Positions 49,002-61,157 of a stretch of 64,000 nt of DNA are shown here, piece by piece. Source of the DNA: Brevipalpus yothersi. Its lineage: Eukaryota > Arthropoda > Arachnida > Trombidiformes > Tenuipalpidae. Where the stretch lies: contig QZCP01000141.1 of the NCBI GenBank assembly GCA_003956705.1, positions 1 through 64,000 on the forward strand. The letters are read 5' to 3'. A program made the translations under genes and the position numbers. The stretch's first letter is position 1; each line of letters begins with the position of its first letter. The notes under the pieces were generated by a model. It did no database searches and had not been told where the DNA came from. It worked only from the letters and a program-made list of their open reading frames with translations.

Positions 49002-51246
49002 AAAATAGTTAACCTTCGACATCATCTCAAAAAAGTGAAGCCTAAAAAAAGAGTGAATATTCTATTATGACCATGGACTGTCCATCTTGATACTGATGAG
49101 TGACCTTAATTAAGACGCAAAATTTTTACAATCCAAGAAAATTTAGCTATCCAAATGAGACATGAATTTCCATTCCAATTCGCCGGTTTCAGACAGTTCA
49201 TGTTGAAGGCATGATATGAATCACCGTTTCGAAGGCCATTGTGAAATCAAAATAACTCCGAAAGTATGATTATCAATGAACAGTACCACTGAGCATGAAC
49301 AATCAATCAGTCAAGTGGACAGAGAGTAGATCCTCATTATTTCTCTGGATGGAAAACAAAATGAGAATCGCCCATGATTGGAAATATATCCTTGGGATCT
49401 GAGAAAAGTATGCGAATGACTGATTAAAATTGCTCACAATTTTTCAAGGATGAATTTTTATTTGTGATATATCTTATCTATAAAATTGATCTACATATCT
49501 GTAACTCAAATCAACCAGCCAAATGGTCATCAAAAACTAGGAAAAAATTCTCTCCCTCCCTAGTGAAAAAAAATGATATTTCTCTCATGGCAACTCTTTT
49601 CAAACACTATCCACTACCTTATCATTAATATGACGAAAATTCTTGCACAAACCTATTGGCCTGAAAAAATTTTACTAAATGCTTTCTATCGTTCAATCGG
49701 CCTTAGAGTAATAATTTAAGAGTGGAGCTGAACATCAGCCCTCCAGCATAAATCTTGCGTAATTTCAACCATCTACACTGATTTCACTGAGCATCTGAAT
49801 TCCACAATCAAATCTATTAATTTTGAACATTTTTTCTGATGAAGTCGATTTTCTTCGAACCATATTCTCAAAGATGTTGCTCAGTGACCAGTGGTCAAGC
49901 GTAGGGAAAACACTGTGGCCCAGTGTTGTTTTGACTATGGGTTTTTCCCAAAATTCCACTGACCAGTCCAGTTAACCAGAAAGATACATACATACACACA
50001 CATTTCACCTTTGACCATTCTTCTTCTGGCTGAACCTGCCTCACATACAGCACAGATAAGCTATGTAATACTGTGTATGTACGTATGAATACTATCCACA
50101 AAAAGAATAACAGGTTTAGTGTGGGGTCAGCTCTCAATGGCCAGCACAGCGGGGTAGATGTGGTCCTATTTGAGTCCCCAAAAAGTTGTGCTCAGTCAAC
50201 TGGAAAAAAGTGGCCCGAGGGCCACAAAATTTTCACTGTCAAAACTACAGCCAGCCAGCATTCTCCTTTTTATGATCCTTTTCTTTCTCTCTCTTTCTAA
50301 CTTCTCTTTCTTTCTCTCTCTCTCTCCCTCTCTCTTGACTCTTTCTTTCTCTTTCTTTTCGCTTTCTCCTCTCTTTCTTCTTCTCTTTCTTCCCTCCTTT
50401 CTTTCGCTGGTTTCTCGTGACTCAAAATGTGCAGAATGTGAAGCGTCATACAGCATGACCATGTTAAGTCTGCTAATACGCTATGTAATCTCAAATGGAT
50501 TATCCTAAATCAGCACCGAGTTAATTCAAGAGAGAAGTATAGAGAAGAGAAGAGAAGAAAAGAGGAGAGGAGAGAGCGAGATTGAAAGTTTTCTCAGCAA
50601 TTCACGAGGATAGATTGATAGAACCTTGGATAAGAACAAAGTACTGCAATAAAGTAGGGTGTTTTGATTGAATGTAAGATGCTGATGATGGTGGAAACTT
50701 CGAGATATGTATTCTTCGAGGCGAGTCTCATTCAAGCGTATATTTCCCAACGAGTTTCACGTATTTTGATCAATACTGTTAAAAATGATGGATCCTTGAT
50801 GGAGCATGAATTCCTTCTCTCTGTCTTCAATCATCAGTAAGTTGAGTTAAAATAAAAGAGAGAGAGAAATTTAACAAATTCAACAAGAAGTGGCAAATTA
50901 CTTCGCATTGTGAGAGGTGAATTCAGTAGCACTATACAATCTTCACTTTTTTCAGCAAAATGAGCATCATTTTGACAGCATCCTTGACGATATTCATGAT
51001 AAAGATAGTTTGGTTGGTCATTTTGAGAAATTTTTACTCTCATCAATCAGCTTTTTTGGGCATTTTAAGAGGAAATATGCTTAAAAAATTTGGTAGGAAT
51101 CATGACTTCTGTTTATAATTTTCCATGCAAATTAAGTAGTAACCCTGATATAAGTCGCACTTTCATGATAGGAGATAGAACGATTTGATTGTAAAAAGTG
51201 AACACAATTCTGGAAAAAATCAATAAAAAAGTGAATCATTATCATA

Positions 51247-51253
<7 letters not shown>

Positions 51254-51306
<53 letters not shown>
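51254..51306. repeat. (CT)n microsatellite
   Basis: About 26 uninterrupted CT units in AT-rich intergenic DNA. Confidence 0.95.
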
Positions 51307-51308
<2 letters not shown>

Positions 51309-52975
51309 AATTCACAATAGAATAATTTGCCTTGAATTCAAACTTGATGAGCTGGCGATAATAGTTTGTTCGGAAAGTTCAGTAACTATTTATTCAATAG
51401 ACTTTCAGGTTCGAAACATTCGAGCGAATTTTGAGACTCAAGTTTCAAATTTTATCCTAGCTCATGGACAAATTGAGCCATTCTTGATCTTTTTTGGCAC
51501 TTATATTTGAGATACAGTAAAATTTAAACTGATATTCTGTGTTTAAAAGGTGGGCATTCAATTTTCGTCCTATTAAATGTCAGCTGATTTGTATTCAAAT
51601 CATTCAAAATCGACCATGAAGTAAAAGAATACACATGTGGTTCAAAATAGATGAGGAAAATAAATGAGCTCACAAACTTTCCACATGATTCTGAAATGAA
51701 AAGACTGATTTTGATAACTACTTTTCCAACAATCATCATCAACATCAGACATCTACGGGAAAAAAAGTTTGAATTTAAAAAAAATTATTCAAGCTTTTAT
51801 TGAGAAAGAAAAAATTTCCGCAAGCCCTAGAATGCTCAAATTTATTTTTCCCGGACACTAACTACCATAATAATGTAAAAACCAATCTGTAACTCACTGA
51901 TTCGGAAGGGATTTCCGATCCATTGAAAATATATATATCATCATAATACTCCACCAAAAAAAGAAGGGTTTTTGCATGCAACAAGATGCATGACGCAATC
52001 TCACCTGATGACGTTCTTATACAATTCTTACAAGCAGAGCAAGTTCCACAGTTTAATCATCATATTAATCAACTTTGTGAAAGTTTGAAGCCTCGAGGCA
52101 CTACTTCTTCTCGTATACTGACATGGGATAGAAGATGTGTGTGGAAAGAAAAAGTATTGGGCAAAGTATGGTGGTGGGATAATTACTGAAAGGGTAACAC
52201 TTGAGGGGCTCATGGGTTTATGTATCAGGCTTGATTTGAATGTGGTTTGACTCTCAACGAAATAAGGATTCAAGCAGTTATAGTTTCTTCAACTTGAAGA
52301 GCAAAAAACGGATATACAAGCGGTCAGAAGCCCTCGAGATTCATCATGAAAAAGTCCATTTGTCAAAGGAAGGCCATTTTTTTCCCGAAGGGTCATGAAT
52401 GGTAAAAACCAGGTTCACTAGACTGATCAGTGCCTCTCAGGTAAGAGTGCGAAGGCCATTATTTAAAGCATATAAGAGTTAAAATTGAAGAGAATGTTTT
52501 TTCTCAAATGAACTCGAGTTGAATAGTAGTAATAAAAACACCTTCACTTGATTCATTTCTGGACATCTAATTTTTGTTTAATATGCTTCTTGTCATTGAA
52601 GACGAGTAATCTGGATTATTTTGGTTTCACTCTAACCCAATCTGACAGTTTTGAGAAATTGAAAGAATACCTTGAATAAATTTTTCTAGAATGGAACTTC
52701 TGACAGTCATCCCGAATATTTTTTTCGAATATTCGAGTGAACGAATGTTCAAGTGAGAAGCTAAAACGAGCAGATGAGAGAACCATTTAGTTAACTAATT
52801 GGTCAGGTCAAGTAATTCGAATAGCATCGAAAGAATCTGACACATTTGAGCTTCACACTGATAGCCTGAAGATGAAAAGCTATCACTTTCATGACCATTT
52901 ATTATTATATCCGATCCAAGTCTGATTTGAGTTATCCATTTGGCCTGAGCGGTCAATCAGATTTGAAATATATAC

Positions 52976-52981
<6 letters not shown>

Positions 52982-53031
<50 letters not shown>

Positions 53032-53091
53032 NNNNNNNNNNNNNNNNNNNNNNNNNNNNNNNNNNNNNNNNNNNNNNNNNNNNNNNNNNNN

Positions 53092-53151
<60 letters not shown>
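52982..53151. repeat. (CT)n microsatellite with embedded assembly gap
   Basis: CT dinucleotides on both sides of 60 N (53032-53091). As at 22114, the gap falls inside the repeat, so real length is unknown. Confidence 0.95.
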
Positions 53152-53155
<4 letters not shown>

Positions 53156-53878
53156 ATCACACCTGGATTGAAAATTAACTCTTCCATCCGATCAAGTTTA
53201 TCTGATTAATGTCCAAAAAGTGAGTCTCAAGATCCGGCTTATAGCTTTATCGGTAAAAAAAGAGGAGAAAAATAAAGATAAAAATCACTCACCGGAATTG
53301 AAGGTCAATCTTAATTTGATGCCTTGTTTAACGCCTTTTTCCGATTCTACTTAAGTGTTTAAAGTGTCTGGTGGATTCTGTTTAATATACTACCCCTTGA
53401 GGGTGTCTATCGTTGTTTCAATTCATACAGATGAGACGATTGGACAGGAAAAATGTGACTACTTTTTGAAGGAATATGTGGTTGAGTTCCGAAATCGAAA
53501 CACATAAAATAAGTTGCAAACACTCAATGGCCACAGGTCATCATCATCATTTCAAGTGTGATTAAGGAAAAATTTTCCCAAAAATTGCTTCAAAAATAAT
53601 GCACTTGAACTGAAGACCTTGTTAATCGTGGAAATGTAAATCCAATCTGTTTGATTGACTCTTTGTTTTTGTCGAAGGTGTCATTTCTCTATCTTTTCTT
53701 GATAAGCTTCGCTTGATGGTGAAAAAATTTGATAATTTGAATATTTACTCATCATCGTTCCAGTGGGATACTTTTTTTGACTAGTGTTTAATACAATTCA
53801 CGAGGCTTATAAAGTTATTGATTAACCGGAACAGAAAGCTAATTTGATTCACTCAAAGAATTGTCAATCGAAGGCACA

Positions 53879-54091
53879 ATGGTGACGGTATTTGATTGGG
53901 AGAGGATCGAAATCTCTGAAGCACGTTTGAATCATTTCCTTGATGATGATCGTCATTATGGCAATCGTTCACTGGTCATCGAGACTGTCAGGATAACATT
54001 GTATCATGTGGTTGAAGTATTTCAATTCCAAGGGATCATATTTCACTCGGATCAAATGGAGTTGGATCAAATGATGGAAAAGAATGATTGA
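53879..54091 (+). CDS. Doubtful 70-residue open frame
   Basis: An ATG at 53879 opens 70 codons (starting MVTVFDWERIEISEARLNHF, ending QMMEKND) with balanced, acidic, globular-looking composition, unlike the low-complexity frames around it. No homologous family is recognised, no promoter or polyadenylation signal was identified, and it lies in a repeat-rich gap. It may be chance or a relic. Confidence 0.2.
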   Translation: MVTVFDWERIEISEARLNHFLDDDRHYGNRSLVIETVRITLYHVVEVFQFQGIIFHSDQMELDQMMEKND

Positions 54092-54552
54092 TATTAATAA
54101 TTCCTCATTCATAACCTATCAATGGTCAGTATCACAAGGCCCATCTTGAACAGCTCAAAAAACTTTTCCTCCATGTTATCAAGAAGGGTAACTTTAATCA
54201 AATTAAGAAGACCATCGACGGTGATTTGAAAGATTAACTCTCCTCAATCTTCGGTGATCATGCTATTTTTCACATCAGCTCAAAATGGGCTCTTGGGAAC
54301 ATCAAAGATGGTGAAAACTTCTCTGGAATTTTTTTTACGGTTCAAGCAATTAGAACTTAATGGATCATTTGTTCCAGATTCCAAGTTACGATTCATAAAA
54401 ATGAAATTCAGATTATTCAGGAATCAAGATACAAAGACTGAGAGAGAAAAAACTAGAGGTGTTGATTGATTCGACAGTCATAAACATGTGTAGCCATCCG
54501 GATGAACAGTTCCAATAAGTAACTCTAGGTTTTACATTTTTAATGGTAAATT

Positions 54553-55359
54553 TCATGTCTCGCTAACATTATCGGCAGAATTTGGTGGTGAATCTGGATT
54601 TGTTGAGGAATCGGATGAACTGTGTTGATGTAGAATATGTGAAATTTGTTGACTATGATAAGAGATCGAATTGGATATGGAAGAGCCCGGACTACCAAGA
54701 AGATGTACTAGTTGTGCGTTTACCACATCACGAGTCTTTCCAATTAGGCTTTCAACCTCGTCTCTTGTAAGTATTCTATCATCAGCAACACCGAACATCA
54801 ATACAAAAGCTGGATAATTTTTTTCAGCTGCAAACAGAGGCTTTACATCAAAAGAATCACCAAAAACAACATGAGTTTCCGCAGTTCGTTGATAAAATTT
54901 GAGCAACGGTTTCCATTTGGTTGATTTCAATGCAGCATCAGCTATCTCTTGATCATATTTTTTCAAAACAAAGCCCTTATTGAATAGAAAATTGTAACAT
55001 TTACGCCATCCACGATAATCGATCGGTTGAACGTGATAAAATGCGACCATCGTTGAGCGTGTCAAATATTCGTTGTATTCATCGGCAAGAACTTGCACAT
55101 ACGGATGGACAGTATTATTTTCCTTCTTTCTCAGATTAGAACACGTTATCGATGTTGGTAGACTACTTTTTGGTATTGGCACTGGTTCACATGCAGCCAA
55201 TAAAAGTTTCTTATCATAGCTTGGCTCTTGTCTTAATCGTTCATTAATTTTCTTATATCGAACTTGATTACTGCCACCGAATGGTTTCCACTTGGTTCCC
55301 GTACCACAGAGTAGAGAGAGTAGCTCATTCTTTCCTTGACAATGATTTAACAGAGGCAT
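54553..55359 (-). CDS. MRPL10: Mitochondrial large-subunit ribosomal protein L10
   Basis: A single exon encodes 268 residues from an ATG at 55359. The N-terminus holds RYKKINERLRQEPSYDKKLLL, matching the RR(Y/W)-x-I...KP(H/Y) segment that precedes the L10 fold in metazoan mL10. The core follows: PYVQVLADEYNEYLTRSTMV, VAFYHVQPIDYRGWRK, the NKGFVLKKYDQEIADAAL segment, AETHVVFGDSF, FVLMFGVADDRILTRDEVES and QLVHLLGS. Drosophila and human mL10 share this order (LVMFCHLN..., MVLLAGIVEDTMLSRNE...). In the mitoribosome L10 anchors the L7/L12 stalk. The last ~45 residues are Ser/Asn/Pro-rich and look unstructured. A minus-strand ATTAAA lies just past the stop (about 54538-54543). Assignment rests on remembered motifs. 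Confidence 0.85.
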   Translation of the reverse strand: MPLLNHCQGKNELLSLLCGTGTKWKPFGGSNQVRYKKINERLRQEPSYDKKLLLAACEPVPIPKSSLPTSITCSNLRKKENNTVHPYVQVLADEYNEYLTRSTMVAFYHVQPIDYRGWRKCYNFLFNKGFVLKKYDQEIADAALKSTKWKPLLKFYQRTAETHVVFGDSFDVKPLFAAEKNYPAFVLMFGVADDRILTRDEVESLIGKTRDVVNAQLVHLLGSPGSSISNSISYHSQQISHILHQHSSSDSSTNPDSPPNSADNVSET

Positions 55360-57305
55360 GTCACCGATAAATTAATCCAGAATCGATCCCTTTAACTAAA
55401 CAAATTTAAAATTAATCCAGTTTCCAGCAAAAGAATAACATTTGAAGAAATGAAAACATTGTGAACATGCTTCCGATCAAAAATCGATTCTCTAGGAGGC
55501 AGCACAATCGAGTGACGAAAATTTTTTGAATTCTTCACATTTTTTTGAGTTCTTGAAGATTAGAACTTTTCAATAGAACGAAGGTGTTAATCAAATTAGT
55601 TTAAGATCTGATGAATTGAGCGAAGGTATCAATAAAATTTAGAGGGAAAGTCGCATGGTACGCTTCCGATGAAGGTTCGAGAATTCAGAAATCGAAAACA
55701 TTCGAAAAGTCTGCCTTTTGCTTCGTTTGCATTCTTATTGAAGCCCGTAAGTGAGCTCGAGAGTGATAAAAGAGTCTGAAAACTAATTGAAAGGTTTATT
55801 CATCATAATTTAGCAAGATTTTTGGTCAAGAAAGATGAAGAGTTTGAATAGAAAAATCATTTAGTTGGAGCATTGAGTGTAGCGAAATAATGTACTGCTC
55901 GAAACCCATTTTCTGGTGTTCAAATCTAGGAAATTCGATCAATATTTGAGCTTTTGATTTGGTTCAAAGTTTAGTCATCAGTTTGTTTTCACTTAATTAG
56001 CTGATATTTTACTAAAATGTATGAAAAAAAAGTTGAGATGAAATAGAGAAAATGAAATGATGCCATCGGATATATGACTCGTCAGTAGATAAATTGAGGC
56101 ATCTTTCCACCTACTTGTCACTTGAACCTGGATTCCCAACAAACTCGACAACCTTGACACCCACATTCAATTTAAAATTTTTTATAAATTTTCATTCACA
56201 TTGAATATTTAAGTCTGAATCTGAGTCTGAATGATCAGCACTCAGAAGCTTTTTTTCAATTCATAGCAAACATCTGTTGCCGGTGGTTCTCTTGAATCTA
56301 ATTCTCTCTGTTCCGAAAGAAAATCACAAATTTTCAAGATTTTTAAAAAATACACGATTCCAAATTATTCTAAATTAAGATGACTCTTTCTCGCTTTCTC
56401 CCACATATCCTATTCATTTTTTGTTGTTACCTTCACAAGAATGGAAACAACTTCATCCATATTGGGGGTAGTGTTTGTCATGTATCACTATAATAGGTCA
56501 CCATGTCAAAATGAAAATGTAAAGTATTATCCGCTTGATAAATTTCAGATCAAATGTCTCAACTCTCATACTGACATTCAGGGCCAAAAAAAATTTGAGG
56601 GCGCAAATTGATGATCAAATCAATCCTTTAGGAAAAGTAAATTTTCTCTTCCAAACAACACCAACATCAACAATCATTTAGCCGGAAAGAAAAAATCGAA
56701 TTCGAGTGGATATGGTGATTTAATTTCTTTTGATTTTACACTTTCCCATAATTTTCGTAAGTCTACTCGAATATCTCAAGTAAGCTCTCTGTTTAATCAT
56801 CAAATACATACACATACACACTTTTCGTTTCCTTGAATGGATGCACATCTTGATGATGATCAGCATCAGCATCATAATCTTCATCAAGGTGCCAATATTT
56901 TCGAAACATACTTCGAAAGGAAACCATAACAAGTTGATAATTTGTCAAGTGTATACAAATCATTATGATCATGGCGTGTTTTGTTTTCTCTTCTTTTACC
57001 ATTCCCTTCCTTAATAGAACCCTTTCTTTTGCGGTAGATCATTCTCTGGTTGGGAATAATTTTTACACCTATTTCATGGCCAATCAAATTGTGTGGATCG
57101 AGTATTGAAGTCAAAAAACTTTTTCGTCTTGTACTGTGTATACTTGTTTGTGTGTGTGTGTGTGTGTGGATACTTTCAATCAATATTTGATAGAAGAGTG
57201 AAAAGAAAAGAGTAAAGAATTGAATAAAGAGAGCGAGAGAGTGAAAGTGAAACGATCATGTTTACTTGTTACAATACAATTTACTTATTTAAGAAGAATT
57301 CCAGC
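55360..57305. other. Intergenic region
   Basis: AT-rich with no supported gene; a (GT)n tract lies at about 57149-57169. Short minus-strand frames at 56720-57183 overlap each other in different phases and are not called. The mRpL10 promoter should lie at the lower end. Confidence 0.55.
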
Positions 57306-58949
57306 TCATTCACACCAACATCTAGTGTATGGTCCTGCTGGTGGATAATTGCCACGATATTCGGATGGACTAATTTCAACTCTCCTCTTATAGGCACTTC
57401 GAACTGGGGACGGAGGATATCTTGATGGTGGCACTGCCACAAGTTGGGGTGATTGGACAACCACTTCACCCTTCACCGAGCTACCCTTAACTGGTGCTTG
57501 TTCCACAATTTGTTGACTTTGAACCACCGGAAATGGTGATGGTAAACGAACCACAGTGGCTTTCACAGAGTATGGCTCCACTATTTGGCCTTTGACCGGA
57601 TATTGCTCTATTCGTTGACCTTTTACCGGCAGAGGAGGTGGTGGTGGTGGCAGATATACTTTTCCTTTTACAGGGGGAGGAGGTGGCAGATATACTTTTC
57701 CCTTTACGGGCGGAGGAGGTGGCAGTTCAACCACTTGTCCTTTGACCGGGGGTGGCGGCAATTCAACTAATTGGCCTTTCACCGGTGGAGGAGGTGGTAA
57801 TTCAACCACTTGACCCTTTACAGGCAGTGGAGGTGGCAAGAATACCTTTGTTTTTGTGGGGGGAGGTGGAGGTGGTGGCACATAGATTTTTCCTTTCACT
57901 GGAGGAGGAGGAGGAGGTGGTGGTAGAATCACTTGACCTTTAACTGGGGGAGGAGTGAGAATTATTTGGCCTTTGATGGGAGGAGGAGGTGGTGGTGGCA
58001 CGTAGAGTTTGCCCTTTACGGGTGGTGGAGATATGATCACTTGGCCTTTGACAGGGGGTGGTGGAGGTGGTGGTTGAACATAGACCACTTGTTTCACCGG
58101 TGGTGGTGGTGGCACATAAACTTTTCCTTTCACTGGTGGTGGAGGTAGACCCTTCACCGGCAGTATTGGCTCGATTATTTGTCCTTTCACCTCTTGTCGG
58201 ACCACTTGCACTGGAGTTTGAACAGTTTTTCCCACAACTTGAGTCGATTTGATGCTTCCCACAAGTTTTCCAGGAGATTGAGGATATTGAACACGCTGGC
58301 CTGTGGAATTCGGAATGGAATGAGACTTTATCATTTACTCCGAACGAGCTTCAATTTGAGATGATCTTTCACACAAATAGCAGATTAATTAAGGCGAACA
58401 ATAAGAGCCACCATGAAGTGACGACTTTCCGGTCTTAACTTTATATTCTTAGTTTCTCTTCGGGAATACTCACCATCATTTGGAGCTTTGAGGTAAGCTA
58501 CTGGTGGTGCAAATCCAGGATTTGGAGCTGGACCTGGTACATCACCCCATGCAGTGTAGCCATCGCTACCTGATGAGTAATGTACTAGGCGAAGCTTGCC
58601 GGTCGGATCAGTGTAACCATATCGACCTCGAACTCTTCCGGACTCATCGCGAGATTCTTGATGAAACTGGTGAGATCCACTGAGCCCGGTATCATAGCCG
58701 AAATTGTAAGCCCCTCGTCCAGTCCTAGTCTCATAATGAATCGGATCGTGTCCATTCACCTCATTTAAGACTAGGAATAATGGCAGCCAGAGGACTACAA
58801 GAGTCCGAGCAAACTGTGGCACAAAACATACAATGTATCAATCAATTAGAATTGGTAAAAGAGAAAAAAGTTTACAAAACTATTTTGAAGAAATGAAGAA
58901 AAAAAGAAGAAAAAAAATTCATTATTCAAAAAATGATGCTACTAACCAT
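57306..58949 (-). CDS. RR cuticle protein with long proline-rich PPPVKGQ repeat domain
   Basis: Exons 58949-58947 (ATG alone), 58813-58474 and 58300-57306, all GT-AG, give 445 residues. Residues 1-22 are a signal peptide (MFARTLVVLWLPLFLVLNEVNG). Residues ~35-95 are a Rebers-Riddiford chitin-binding domain: GAYNFGYDTG, HQESRDESGRVRGRYGYTDP, GKLRLVHYSSGSDGYTAWG. A Pro/Gly linker follows. From ~160 to ~365 come about 15 units of three to eight prolines plus VKGQ/VKGK and a short hydrophobic tail (VVEL, VYL, VIL). The end is Pro/Ser/Arg-rich and closes with YTRCWCE, the only cysteines. RR proteins bind chitin in the exoskeleton; the repeats probably form an extended polyproline structural or Lys-crosslinking segment (inference). 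The RR subclass was not assigned. Confidence 0.9.
57600..58170 (-). repeat. Coding tandem repeat, Pro(n)-VKGQ/K units
   Basis: About 15 imperfect 27-45 nt units inside the cuticle protein's last exon. On the plus strand they read as repeated GGAGGAGG...GGCA with CCTTT(G/C)AC. Adjacent units VKGQVVEL and VKGKVYL are nearly identical, suggesting recent unequal exchange. Confidence 0.85.
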
Positions 58950-59574
58950 TGTGGGTGAAACTGGCTGACTTTCAACTTGTGTTCACAATTGTGTTGAACA
59001 AAATGATCAAAAATGAATGAATGAATAGTTTTTTCGTAAATCACTTCCACAACAAAGTGTGCAACCGATCGTTGATGTTGATCAAGTAGGCGACCGACGT
59101 TCTCTCTCTCTCTCTCTCTCCTTTTTTCTCTCACTCAATTACGAATTTCGCTCTTCCATCCACTTCATTCCCTCTTTCTCACACTCTCACTTTCATCCAA
59201 TATTATCAACATCATCCGAAAGAAATTTCTCTCTCAACATCATCCTTCCTCCATCTTTCAACATCATCTTTCTTTCTTTCTTACTCACTTTTATTCATCT
59301 TTTTTCCCGCTCTGCTTCCTCGCTTTAAAGAAGCAGGCCTTAACAGCTAAGCTTAGTGAAGGTAAAAAGTTTTTCGAAGCAAAACGAAGGCAAGATGCCT
59401 TCTAAGGCCTCTCTCTCTTTCTTTCTCTCTCTTTTCCTTCGCTATACATCTCTATCTATCATACTCACATACTTCCAGGTTCGTAGGCGAACTCGTCAAT
59501 GCCGCCATCGAGTAAGCAAGGCTTGGGTGGGCTATAATGTAATGATGGCCTACGAACTTCTTTGTGCTGCTTCA

Positions 59575-59615
<41 letters not shown>

Positions 59616-61049
59616 CTTTCTTTCTCCTCGAATCATTGACTGAATTGTGTGTGGAGAAGCAACCTCTCTCTTTCTCTCTCTTTCCAATTACGAAGGATCA
59701 TGGGCTTCCTTTACCTTTTTTGGGAACTCTCCTCGAACCAGAATACCATGAGCACTCAACTTTGGCTTATGAGAAACCATCGAAGGCGTTTCGATTTGTT
59801 TTTTTTATCGTAATTTTTCTTGGCTACCCTCACTGTCTATTGGCCTCCTTTTCGATTGGATTCGTTTGATGATTTAAATTTCAATCACATAGATGAATGG
59901 TAATCATTGTAGATAGCTCAACAAATTGGCCACTCAACCAAAAAATACCGAGAATAATATGATCGAGCTTTGTGTAACAAGCTCGGGATGATCAGACTGT
60001 GGATGATATTACCTCCAGTCACACTCTCTCATATGCAGTGATAATTCTCTGAGGAAATGTCTGGATATCGAATCAATGCATATTATGTATGTAATCATAG
60101 CTTTATTTCATGAGCTTTCGAGCTTGAAAACGGTGAATCTGTTCCATTCCTCATTTTTTCGTCTTTATTTTCGAAGGTTTGGGAAAAAATTTTCAAGAAA
60201 AAATTAGCTAGTAAAAAGCGGCGAGCTCCGGGTATTAAAAAACTCATTTTTCTAGAGGCGTAATAGATTTTAGAACTTTCAATTGATTATGATTCGAAAA
60301 GAATATAATACAGATTCTGAGGTAAATCTTGAGGGTCGTTCAATCATTCCAAAAATTTTGAAAAATTTGATTTTCAAAATTAAAACTTAAGCTAGATCAA
60401 CAAGCTCTCCAATCGGTCGCCTTCGGTCAAGTTGAAATGAATAAAATTATATAACTTGAACATTAGTAGTTGAGATGTGATTTTCGAGTGATTATCATCG
60501 ATTCTAGTCAATCTTCTTTCTCAGATCGGTTACTAGATATATTGCAAGTAAGGAATATTGAGAGAGAGAATAAGAGGGTCAATTCATCTATTTCGAGTTT
60601 AGAAATTGTGGCCAAAATCTTTTCGAAAGTTCAAAGTTTCAATAGCAGCTCGAAGACATGCTATTCACATCAAGTTCGATCTGCTTACATATGATGTTAA
60701 TCAAATTTCGTAAAGAATCTTGGAGAAACAACTAAATTGATCTACATCTGTATATCAATTGAGCACTTGAAACAATTTTTTTTCAACTCATTATGGATTG
60801 ATAATTTGCAATTTCTACATACAGCATGTAGGTATATCGGAGAGGTAAAATATATTATCAAGAGATGAGAAAGATGTTGTTGGAAATCTTTCAATGTGAA
60901 GCTTATATGATTTCAGTAGCGGATAGTATAATGCCCTGAGACGATATCATAAGACTAAATGCACCTGATTTACATGAATTTTGAGTTGTTTTGGACAGTT
61001 GGGATAATCTTTCAACTGCTTACTAAATATCAAGATTCAATAAGATGGG
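58950..61049. other. Intergenic region with CT-rich tracts
   Basis: No gene established. (CT)n-type tracts are at about 59101-59120, 59400-59435 and 59580-59606. Inverted repeats occur: GTTCGTAGGC at 59479-59488 with its complement at 59548-59557, and a GAAGGC-AAGAT-GCCTTC hairpin near 59387-59403. Their role is unknown. Confidence 0.45.
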
Positions 61050-61057
61050 TATAAAAG
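61050..61057 (+). promoter_or_regulatory. TATA box
   Basis: TATAAAAG lies 108 bp upstream of the ATG at 61158. A start site about 30 bp on, near 61080, would give a 5' UTR of about 75 nt. The position and consensus quality are good. Confidence 0.6.
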
Positions 61058-61157
61058 CTTTCTCAATTGCTCATCCTTACATAAGTAAAAATTATGATTT
61101 AGTGAGTTGCTTCAAAACAGTCTCTGTAATTAACTATACTTTATTCCTTGTGAGAAA

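Larger units (their letters stand above)
48077..54552. other. Gene-poor, microsatellite-rich intergenic region
   Basis: About 6.5 kb between FAR and the ribosomal protein gene. It contains GA-rich sequence at about 48690-48800, (GA)n at 48948-48998, CT-rich sequence at about 50280-50400, (CT)n at 51254-51306 and 52982-53151 with an N gap at 53032-53091. Two short ATG-initiated frames, 51986-52189 and 53879-54091, have protein-like composition but no recognised relatives. FAR 5' UTR exons may lie near 48077-48600. Confidence 0.5.

Noticed and set aside
57585..58252. Several plus-strand open frames rich in Trp, Val and Glu
   Set aside because: Shadows of the proline-repeat coding region of the cuticle protein.
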